From Clostridia bacterium (GTDB lineage Bacteria > Bacillota_A > Clostridia > Christensenellales > Aristaeellaceae): a stretch of 15,302 bases of DNA. The notes beneath the pieces were generated by a model. The model did no database searches and was not told the origin of the DNA. It saw only the letters and a list, made by a program, of their open reading frames with translations. Below are positions 1 to 5,388 of the stretch, piece after piece; the first letter of the stretch is position 1; every line of letters starts with the position of its first letter. The stretch lies in NCBI GenBank assembly GCA_017397695.1, contig JAFQIF010000133.1, positions 1-15,302 on the forward strand, read 5' to 3'. A program made the translations under genes and the position numbers.

Positions 1-69
1 AGTTGCGGCATTCCCGGAAAACTCGCATAGTCGCGGCATTCCCGGAAAACTCGCATAGTCGCGGCATTC
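1..69. repeat. 28-bp tandem repeat, about 2.5 units
   Basis: Units lie at 1-28, 29-56 and 57-69 (13 bases, then the match ends). The first two differ at one position (base 4, T versus C at base 32). Each unit begins AGTYGCGGCATTCCCGG. The period is not a multiple of three and no supported gene covers it, so it is a non-coding repeat. The array may continue to the left of the window edge. There are no unique spacers, so this is not a CRISPR array. Confidence 0.85.
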
Positions 70-139
70 TGCCACTCCTTGCGATTTTCCACGCTCCGCC
101 TTGCTTATTGCGTCCACTGGACGCGCTCGGCTCCGGTGC

Positions 140-200
140 CCATGTCCCTGTAAAGGACATTGTCCCTTGACCCTTCTTCGCTTCGCGATTGTATCAAGCC
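140..200 (+). repeat. Dispersed intergenic repeat, copy A
   Basis: This copy contains the core CTTCTTCGCTTCGCG at 173-187, preceded by a small hairpin with arms GGAC (155-158) and GTCC (162-165). The same core, also preceded by a hairpin or its remnant, occurs at 5209-5223, 11212-11224 (13 of 15 bases) and, inverted, at 15118-15132. A TTGACC hexamer (167-172) sits in the copy and could act as a -35 element, but no good -10 follows at normal spacing. Confidence 0.6.
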
Positions 201-209
201 GCTTTGCAG

Positions 210-228
210 GGGCGGATATCGTCCGCCC
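210..228 (+). other. Hairpin in the leader of the adaptor gene
   Basis: Arms GGGCGGA (210-216) and TCCGCCC (222-228) pair perfectly around a 5-base loop, about 40 bases before the adaptor start codon. No T-run follows, so it is not a standard terminator. It may structure the 5' leader; its role is unknown. Confidence 0.5.
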
Positions 229-268
229 GCAGATGGATATCGATTCTATTTCAGAAAGGAACATCGCC

Positions 269-1309
269 ATGAAGACCAAGCTGTCCGTTCTCACCGCTCT
301 TATTCTTTGCCTGACGCTCACGAGCGCCGCTGCGCTGGGCGCAACCGCCAATGCATCCATCGTTGCCCCGGATACCTGCAAGATTACCGCGCCCTTTGCC
401 GGCACGCTGCTGCCCTTTGACCTGACCGTCGGCGAGGAGATCGCCACGGGCGACGCGCTCTTTGCGCTGGACACCATTCCCGTCTATGCCAAGCAGGGCG
501 GTACGGTTGCCGCCGTGCTGGCCGGCGAGGGCGACGACGCTGAAGGCGTAATCGGCCGCCACGGTGCGCTGGCTGTCATCGAGCCGGAGCTTGCGCTCTA
601 CATCGACGCCGACACCACCAACGCCTACGACGACGACGACAACCGTTACCTGCACGCAGGCGAAACCCTCTATCTCAAGTGCGGCAACGAAAAGGGCGAA
701 GGACGCGTGACCAGTGTAAACGGCAAGAAATACATTGTCGAGATTCTGGAAGGCTCCTTTGAGGTGGACGATACCGTGCGCTGCTTCCGCGAGAGCGCCA
801 TGCCCAGCGACAGCGAAACCGGACGCGGCAAGGTGAAGCGCTATGCCGATGTGAGCGTACAGGGCGCGGGCCGCGTGGCGAAGGTGCACGTGCAGCCGGG
901 CGACAAGATCGCTGTAGGCGATGTGCTCTTTGAAATGATCGACGCACAGAGCGCAAAGGATGCTTCCCCCGTAATCGCAGCACCCGTTTCCGGCGCAGTC
1001 ACCGCAATGTATGCCGCCTCCGGCGCGCAGGTCTACCGCGGCATGCTGCTGTGCGAAATTGCAGATCTGTCCACGCTGGAGCTGAGCGCCGAGGTGGATG
1101 AGCTGGACCTGGACGCCATTCGCGTGGGCGACGTGCTTTCCTACACGCTGGATGCGTACGCCGACCAGGTATTTACCGGCACCGTCACCGAAATCCGTCC
1201 CATCGGCTCCCCCCGCCAGAACGCCACCTATTTCGACGTACGCATCTCCGCAGCCGAGGGCGTGAAGCTGCTGCCGGGCATGAACGCCACCGTCACCATC
1301 GAAAAGTAA
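269..1309 (+). CDS. Exported HlyD/RND-type efflux adaptor protein
   Basis: A 346-residue protein resembling periplasmic-adaptor (membrane fusion) subunits of efflux or export pumps, which link an inner-membrane transporter to the outside. The start is ATG 269, with AGAAAGGA at 253-260 as ribosome binding site; a longer frame from 101 runs through repeat sequence and lacks a site. Residues 1 to about 29 form a signal peptide (MKTKLS, then a hydrophobic core ending in small residues). Two lipoyl/barrel-sandwich-like modules can be seen, one at about 30-120 (ITAPFAGTLL, VGEEIATGDALF) and one at about 190-280 (VHVQPGDKIAVGDVLFEM, APVSGAVTAM). A beta-barrel segment with the typical ending LLPGMNATVTIEK follows. 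The long coiled-coil hairpin of classical HlyD or MacA proteins is not evident. No pump gene lies on either side; a TetR gene follows 38 bases downstream. The family call is confident; the substrate is unknown. Confidence 0.8.
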   Translation: MKTKLSVLTALILCLTLTSAAALGATANASIVAPDTCKITAPFAGTLLPFDLTVGEEIATGDALFALDTIPVYAKQGGTVAAVLAGEGDDAEGVIGRHGALAVIEPELALYIDADTTNAYDDDDNRYLHAGETLYLKCGNEKGEGRVTSVNGKKYIVEILEGSFEVDDTVRCFRESAMPSDSETGRGKVKRYADVSVQGAGRVAKVHVQPGDKIAVGDVLFEMIDAQSAKDASPVIAAPVSGAVTAMYAASGAQVYRGMLLCEIADLSTLELSAEVDELDLDAIRVGDVLSYTLDAYADQVFTGTVTEIRPIGSPRQNATYFDVRISAAEGVKLLPGMNATVTIEK

Positions 1310-1347
1310 GTCCTTCTCCTCTCTGCCATCTTCAGGAGGTGTAATGC

Positions 1348-1932
1348 ATGGCGCTACCCTTTACCGATGAGCAGCGCGACGCCATCCGCGCGCGCCTTTA
1401 CGACAGTGCGCGGCGGCATGCGCTGACCACCGGCGTCAAAAAGACGTCGCTGGATATGCTCACCGCCGACGCGGGCATTTCCAAATCCTCGTTCTACAAG
1501 TTCTTTTCCAGCAAGGAAGAGCTCTTTCTCAGTATTGCCGGCGAATGGGAAAGCCAGATCCTTGGCGGCGCGCAGCGCTCGCTGCAGGGCAGCGAGGACC
1601 TTTCCAACAAGGAGCGCGCAGCGGCGTTTGTCTATGCCGTTTTCGAAACGATCCATCAGCTGGGCCTGGCCCGCTTCCTGCGGGAGGATCTGCAGTATCT
1701 CAACGGCTTCCTGCCCAAGGACGAGGCGCGCGCCCACTGCCTTACATCCGCCGCGAGCATCTTTACTGGCCTGCGCGAGGCGCGCATCCGCTTCACCGCG
1801 CCGGATGAGACGGTGCTCTCCGTCATCCAGCTGATGTACCTGTCCATTCTGAGTATCGGCGATATCGGCGAAAACTTCTTCCCCGCGCTGCGCGAGCTGG
1901 TCGCCGGCGCCTGCGACCGTCTGGTTGCATAA
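1348..1932 (+). CDS. TetR/AcrR-family transcriptional regulator
   Basis: A 194-residue one-component regulator. Residues about 15-62 form the family's N-terminal helix-turn-helix (TTGVKKTSLDMLTADAGIS, then KSSFYKFFSSKEELF), and the remainder is the variable helical ligand and dimerisation domain. The start ATG 1348 has a strong AGGAGGT (1334-1340) 7 bases upstream; the ATG at 1344 is out of frame. It lies 38 bases after the adaptor gene with no terminator between, so the two are probably co-transcribed and it may control the adaptor and a pump encoded elsewhere. A strong terminator follows at 1949-1979. TetR proteins are usually repressors; the ligand cannot be read from the sequence. Confidence 0.9.
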   Translation: MALPFTDEQRDAIRARLYDSARRHALTTGVKKTSLDMLTADAGISKSSFYKFFSSKEELFLSIAGEWESQILGGAQRSLQGSEDLSNKERAAAFVYAVFETIHQLGLARFLREDLQYLNGFLPKDEARAHCLTSAASIFTGLREARIRFTAPDETVLSVIQLMYLSILSIGDIGENFFPALRELVAGACDRLVA

Positions 1933-1948
1933 GCTTCATACATATGTC

Positions 1949-1979
1949 AAACGGGACTGCTTGCTGCAGTCCCGTTTTT
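1949..1979 (+). terminator. Rho-independent terminator after the TetR gene
   Basis: A perfect 10-bp stem (ACGGGACTGC 1951-1960, GCAGTCCCGT 1966-1975) encloses a 5-base loop and runs into a T tract (1975-1979). Flanking AA and TT extend the pairing by two. It lies 16 bases after the TetR stop and 3 bases before the stop of the convergent amidase, so it may serve both strands, although the T tract is better on the plus strand. Confidence 0.93.
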
Positions 1980-1982
1980 GCT

Positions 1983-2804
1983 TTAATCCGCGGTTTCCTC
2001 GCCGCTCCTGTCCACGGCGGCAAGCGGCTGCGGCTTGGGCGCCGCCAGCGCATGCCAATCCGCCAGGCCCTGCGCAATGCTGCCCGCCACCTGCTGGCGA
2101 TAATCCTCCTGCATCAGCCTCGCCTCTTCCTCCTTATTGGAGAGGAACCCGCATTCCACCAGCACGCTCGGCACGCCCAGCGTCAGGATGTAGTAATCCC
2201 CGCCCAGCGCGCTTCTCTCCGTCTTTGGCTTCAGCCCGCGGATCATCGCCGCCTGCATAGCCCCGGCCAGCAGCCGGCCCGCCGGGCATCCCTCCCGGTA
2301 GAAAACCTGCGGCCCGCTCTCGCTGCGCCCCGCATATTCGTTCATATGGACGGAGATCACCACATCCGCGTCGTTCAGCCGGATAATTTCTGCCCGGCGC
2401 TGCATGTCCTGCAGCTTCTTGCGGATCGGCGGATTATCGTCGCACAGTGCATAGTCGCCCGTGCGCGTCATCACTACATCCGCGCCCATATGCGCCAGCA
2501 TCTTCTGCACGCGCTGCGCCACATCCAGGTTCAGCCCCTTCTCTGCCACGCCGCTCACCCGGCCGACAGCTCCGCCGTCGTAGCCGCCGTGTCCCGCGTC
2601 CACCGCCACCGTCAGGCCCTTCAGCGGCCCCGGCGCCGCTGTTGCTGCCGTTTTGGCGCTGCCCGCAGCGAACGTCTGCACGGCGCTGGTTCCCGCCGCA
2701 CAAAACAGCATAGCCGAGCACAGCGTCGTCACCCCCAGCAGCATTCCGGCCAGCAGCTGCACACGATCCCTCTTTCCCACTCGCTCCGCCTCCCGCAATC
2801 TCAT
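1983..2804 (-). CDS. cwlD: N-acetylmuramoyl-L-alanine amidase, CwlD-like
   Basis: An Amidase_3-family zinc enzyme that cuts the amide bond between N-acetylmuramic acid and L-alanine in peptidoglycan. From ATG 2804 it is 273 residues. An N-terminal membrane anchor or uncleaved signal (about 15-40, LLAGMLLGVTTLCSAMLF) and a linker precede the catalytic domain (about 62-245). The zinc ligands fit the family: H72 in VDAGHGG, E88 in AEKGLNLD, H153 in ISVHMN; the catalytic Glu is E217 in VECGFLS. In Bacillus, CwlD makes muramic-delta-lactam in the spore cortex with PdaA. The single-anchor layout and size fit CwlD better than large repeat-bearing autolysins, but the assignment is by resemblance. The start is uncertain: in-frame ATG 2858 and TTG 2888 would add an N-terminus that overlaps AT-rich intergenic sequence, and none of the three has a good ribosome binding site. 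Confidence 0.85.
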   Translation of the reverse strand: MRLREAERVGKRDRVQLLAGMLLGVTTLCSAMLFCAAGTSAVQTFAAGSAKTAATAAPGPLKGLTVAVDAGHGGYDGGAVGRVSGVAEKGLNLDVAQRVQKMLAHMGADVVMTRTGDYALCDDNPPIRKKLQDMQRRAEIIRLNDADVVISVHMNEYAGRSESGPQVFYREGCPAGRLLAGAMQAAMIRGLKPKTERSALGGDYYILTLGVPSVLVECGFLSNKEEEARLMQEDYRQQVAGSIAQGLADWHALAAPKPQPLAAVDRSGEETAD

Positions 2805-2914
2805 AAAAGACCCATATGCGAGCGCACATGCAAAGATGCTTTCCGCCGTCGGATTCATGATGTTGTCACAATTATTTCGCAAGCGCAATCAAATGTTACA
2901 AATCTTTTTCATGC

Positions 2915-3083
2915 TTTTCCACGAGTTATAAACAAGTTATCCCCAGTTTTCCACCAAGTTGTCCACATTGGTTTTTTGTAGGAACAGCAGGAATTTTCGT
3001 ATTTTTTGCCCGGTTGTCCACAGTTGTCCACAGGTCATCCACGGTCAATTGTGGAAACCTGTGGACAACGATAGTTTTCCACA
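2915..3083. promoter_or_regulatory. DnaA-box cluster (candidate origin or DnaA-binding locus)
   Basis: Four exact copies of TTGTCCACA, the box type favoured in GC-rich genomes, lie at 2959-2967, 3014-3022, 3024-3032 and, inverted, 3060-3068. Near matches are TTTTCCACG 2915-2923, TTATCCCCA 2937-2945, TTTTCCACC 2947-2955, TCATCCACG 3035-3043, inverted GTTTCCACA 3050-3058, and TTTTCCACA 3075-3083. Several start 10-12 bases apart, about one helical turn. AT-rich DNA lies beside and within the cluster (about 2856-2940 and 2968-3007). This resembles oriC or a DnaA titration/regulation site. However, dnaA and dnaN are not adjacent, and tsaD, lit, prfB and secA all point towards the cluster, which is unusual for an active chromosomal origin. 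Confidence 0.75.
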
Positions 3084-3089
3084 GGTTTC
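3024..3089. repeat. Overlapping inverted repeats within the DnaA-box cluster
   Basis: TTGTCCACAGGT (3024-3035) is a perfect inverted match to ACCTGTGGACAA (3057-3068). GAAACCTGTGGA (3054-3065) is in turn a perfect inverted match to TCCACAGGTTTC (3078-3089). The two 12-bp palindromes share the middle arm, so only one cruciform or hairpin can form at a time. A smaller CCAC (3039-3042)/GTGG (3051-3054) pair lies inside the first. Confidence 0.85.
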
Positions 3090-3097
3090 ACAACAGC

Positions 3098-3148
3098 AAA
3101 AAACCGCGCCGATTTATTACGAATTTGTAATAAATCAGACACGGTTTT
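3098..3148 (-). terminator. Terminator-like hairpin after tsaD
   Basis: An outer stem AAAACCG (3100-3106)/CGGTTTT (3142-3148) and a perfect inner stem GATTTATTAC (3111-3120)/GTAATAAATC (3127-3136) with a 6-base loop lie 43 bases past the tsaD stop. Six A bases at 3098-3103 give a U tract on the minus-strand transcript, as expected for termination of tsaD before the DnaA-box cluster. The inner stem is unusually AT-rich for a terminator. Confidence 0.7.
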
Positions 3149-3190
3149 GTCGCATTTTACTGGCAATGCCTGGGAAGAATCAGGTCTGCC

Positions 3191-4255
3191 TTATACCAGG
3201 CGCAGCGAGGGCGTCGCGTTGAGATCCAGTCCCGCAATTTCCCCGCGCATCAGGCGGTAGAAGCCGGCAGCGCCGATCATCGCGGCGTTATCTGTGCACA
3301 GGATGGGCGGAGGCATCATCAGGCGGATGCCGGCCTTCTGGCATTTGTCGTTCATCGTATTGCGCAGGCCCGAATTGCTCGCCACACCGCCGGCAAGGGC
3401 CATCACCTTGCAGCCGCTCTCTTTGGCCGCGAGCACGGCCTTATCGCTGAGCAGCTCAACCGCCGCATGCTGGAAGCTGGCTGCGATATCCGCCGCCGGC
3501 ACATCCTGCCCGTTCTGGCGCAGCTTATGCACGGTATTGATCAGCGCCGTCTTGAGGCCCGAGAAGCTGTAGTCGTAGCGGCCCGGGGTCTGCACATGCG
3601 GCAGCTTGAGCGCGTGTGGATTGCCCTCGCGGCTGAGCTTATCAAGCATCGGACCGCCGGGATACGGAAGCCCCAGCACGCGCGCCGCCTTGTCAAACGC
3701 CTCGCCCGCAGCGTCGTCCATCGTCTGGCCCAGCAGGGTATACACGCCGTAATCATCCACACGCACGATGTGCGAATGGCCGCCGGAAGCCACCAGACAC
3801 ACAAACGGCGGCTCCAGGTCCTTATGCGCGATGTAGTTCGCGCTGACATGCCCCTCAATATGGTTAACCGAGATCAGCGGCTTGTTTGCCGCGTAAGCCA
3901 GCGCCTTGGCAGCCGATACGCCGATAAGCAACGCGCCCACCAGGCCCGGGCCATAGGTTACAGCGATCGCATCAACGTCCGCAAGTGTCATGTTCGCCTT
4001 CTTGAGGCATTCATCCACCACCGGATCGACACTCTCCACGTGCTTGCGCGAGGCGATCTCCGGCACCACGCCGCCGTACATGGCATGCAGCGGGATCTGG
4101 GAGGAAATGATCGAGGAGACGATCTCGCGTCCGTCTCGGATGATCGCCGCCGCTGTCTCGTCACAGCTGGATTCAATCGCAAGGATCGTCGCATGGCCGA
4201 CTTCAATCAGACGCCGCGTCTGTTCCTTTGCATTCTGTTCGTAATTCATGCTCAT
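3191..4255 (-). CDS. tsaD: tRNA N6-threonylcarbamoyladenosine transferase TsaD
   Basis: TsaD moves the threonylcarbamoyl group from threonylcarbamoyl-AMP onto A37 of ANN-decoding tRNAs, working with TsaB and TsaE in the cytoplasm. The 354-residue protein shows the family hallmarks: ILAIESSCDETAAAI (24-38), GGVVPEIASRKH (61-72), the metal-binding NHIEGH with H132 and H136, SGGHSH (157-162), and the third metal ligand D322 in CTDNAAMIGAAG. It is slightly longer than the usual roughly 340 residues because of about 22 residues before the first strand. ATG 4255 is taken as the start since an in-frame stop lies a few codons upstream, but no ribosome binding site is at normal distance: the strong GGAGG ends 30 bases upstream. 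ATG 4249 is an alternative. It is third in a minus-strand series after lit, with a 77-base gap. Confidence 0.96.
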   Translation of the reverse strand: MSMNYEQNAKEQTRRLIEVGHATILAIESSCDETAAAIIRDGREIVSSIISSQIPLHAMYGGVVPEIASRKHVESVDPVVDECLKKANMTLADVDAIAVTYGPGLVGALLIGVSAAKALAYAANKPLISVNHIEGHVSANYIAHKDLEPPFVCLVASGGHSHIVRVDDYGVYTLLGQTMDDAAGEAFDKAARVLGLPYPGGPMLDKLSREGNPHALKLPHVQTPGRYDYSFSGLKTALINTVHKLRQNGQDVPAADIAASFQHAAVELLSDKAVLAAKESGCKVMALAGGVASNSGLRNTMNDKCQKAGIRLMMPPPILCTDNAAMIGAAGFYRLMRGEIAGLDLNATPSLRLV

Positions 4256-4332
4256 TATGTAGAGAGCTTATCGACGCCCTCCACACCTCCTTCTCTCCCC
4301 TGAAATAAGAGATTTGGTTGATCACGCTTGTT

Positions 4333-5082
4333 TTATTGCTCTTCCTTGACCACATGCCTGCGGAGCATGCGCGAGATGATCTCATAAACCGCCAGCAGCA
4401 TGATCCACACGATGAGAATCATCCGCAGCGCCAGATTCGCGCCGTTGAGCAGCGCCTGCTCAAACAGCGGCTGGGGCATCATGCGGATGAGAATATCCGT
4501 CGCCGGATCCATCAGCCACAGGTCATTGGTGAAGATCGCCTCATGCATCTGCACAAACAGCGTTTCAAATCCGCCGGACGTCACCTGATTCACGATATTC
4601 TGCACGATGATCATGATCACCGTCACTGCGCTCAGGCCGCCGATAAGCCGCGGCATGATGCGCTTTTTCAGCTTCGCGCCCGTCCATGCGGTCACAACCG
4701 CCAGCACCACGGCGAGGGTCAGATACGTCTTGCTCATGCCCGCCGCGCTCCGGGTCAGATTGCGCACGTCGCGCATGTGCTGCTGTTCCTTCTCATTGAG
4801 AATACCCGGCTGCGCGTCAGTCTGCCCGGCCATGAACGCCGCCATGTCCTTTGCAAATTCGTCCTGCTCCGCGTCGGTCAGGCCGATATACGCCGTAACC
4901 TTCTCGCTGACCTGCGGATCATTCTCTGCGCCCAGATACTTCGCCACCGCAGCGCGGGACATGCCGCCGTAAAAGTTCTCGTCGATTGCAATCTGATCGA
5001 TCGCGCCGCACACAGCGCCCAGTGCCGCCAGCAGCACCATCACACAGGTCAGAATACCGGTAATCCATGAAAGCTTTTTCAT
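4333..5082 (-). CDS. lit: Lit-family lipoprotein intramolecular transacylase (TIGR01906/DUF1461)
   Basis: A 249-residue membrane protein of the TIGR01906/DUF1461 family. Characterised members from Enterococcus and Bacillus (Lit) move an acyl chain from the lipid to the N-terminal cysteine amine of lipoproteins, giving lyso-form lipoproteins that are less visible to host TLR2. Four membrane segments are visible at about 5-27, 119-136, 147-166 and 218-237. Between TM1 and TM2 lies a long extracytoplasmic domain with the family's His in EKEQQHMRDV (H102). After TM3 comes the second signature VQMHEAIFTNDLWLMDPATD (H180). Both His match positions conserved in the family. The start ATG 5082 is chosen because AGGGAG (plus-strand 5090-5095) is 7 bases upstream; a TTG seven codons earlier has none. 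Biochemical activity is inferred from the family. Confidence 0.82.
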   Translation of the reverse strand: MKKLSWITGILTCVMVLLAALGAVCGAIDQIAIDENFYGGMSRAAVAKYLGAENDPQVSEKVTAYIGLTDAEQDEFAKDMAAFMAGQTDAQPGILNEKEQQHMRDVRNLTRSAAGMSKTYLTLAVVLAVVTAWTGAKLKKRIMPRLIGGLSAVTVIMIIVQNIVNQVTSGGFETLFVQMHEAIFTNDLWLMDPATDILIRMMPQPLFEQALLNGANLALRMILIVWIMLLAVYEIISRMLRRHVVKEEQ

Positions 5083-5107
5083 TGTTATTCTCCCTGAAAC
5101 CAAAAGG

Positions 5108-5131
5108 CCCTCCCCCGTTTTAAGGGGAGGG
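5108..5131 (-). terminator. GC-rich hairpin in the lit leader, possible terminator or attenuator
   Basis: Arms CCCTCCCC (5108-5115) and GGGGAGGG (5124-5131) pair perfectly with an 8-base loop. On the minus strand the hairpin is followed by CCTTTTGG, so the U tract is short and displaced. It lies 25 bases upstream of the lit ATG and could end read-through from prfB or affect lit expression. Confidence 0.45.
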
Positions 5132-5149
5132 TGCCCGAAAGCGTTGCGT

Positions 5150-5224
5150 TACTTTGGGTTGCGTTGAGCTGCCGCCTAAACCCGCCTGGGGACATTGTCC
5201 CCAGCCCCCTTCTTCGCTTCGCGA
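5150..5224 (+). repeat. Dispersed intergenic repeat, copy B
   Basis: The segment contains a CTGCCGCC-AAAC block (about 5169-5181), a hairpin with arms CTGGGGAC (5186-5193) and GTCCCCAG (5197-5204), and then the core CTTCTTCGCTTCGCG (5209-5223). The inverted copy at 15118-15190 has the same blocks in the same order, with different but still paired hairpin arms. It lies in the 306-bp prfB-lit gap. Confidence 0.7.
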
Positions 5225-5243
5225 TATCCTATCGTACCCTGTA

Positions 5244-5343
5244 GTTTTCGAGCGCCTTCTGCGCGACGAAAACGGGTTAAGCACTGCTTAGTTGTCATAT
5301 TGCCCAAGCAAGGTATCGGAGCGCCCTCTGCGCGAACGATACC
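5244..5343. repeat. Two related hairpins with matching loop core and different stems
   Basis: Hairpin 1 has arms GTTTTCG (5244-5250) and CGAAAAC (5267-5273); hairpin 2 has GGTATCG (5312-5318) and CGATACC (5337-5343). Both enclose nearly the same core, GAGCGCCYTCTGCGCGA, itself with a GCGC/GCGC pairing. The outer stems differ in sequence while staying perfectly paired, suggesting selection or a replication mechanism for the structure. A short CGATA/TATCG hairpin (5222-5234) precedes them. No protein in this stretch is convincing. Confidence 0.7.
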
Positions 5344-5388
5344 CTTTGAAGCAGGCCCGAAGGGCAAGTGGGTGTGGGCACAGCCCAC

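Noticed and set aside
1..69. CRISPR array
   Set aside because: The units abut directly with no spacers, and no cas gene is present.
101..268. N-terminal extension of the adaptor from ATG 101
   Set aside because: It runs through repeat DNA, has no ribosome binding site, and would bury the clear signal peptide that begins at ATG 269.
1944..2981. 345-codon plus-strand open frame opposite the amidase
   Set aside because: It overlaps the amidase completely, begins inside a terminator stem, and its His/Arg-rich composition is an antisense artefact.
2915..3083. Confident call of chromosomal oriC
   Set aside because: The boxes are convincing, but dnaA/dnaN are absent and essential genes on the right point towards the cluster, so it is left as a candidate DnaA-binding locus.
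3111..3136. dif/XerCD recombination site
   Set aside because: The arm-6-arm geometry is similar, but the arms are a perfect palindrome ending TTAC/GTAA and lack the ATAA/TTATGT half-site pattern.
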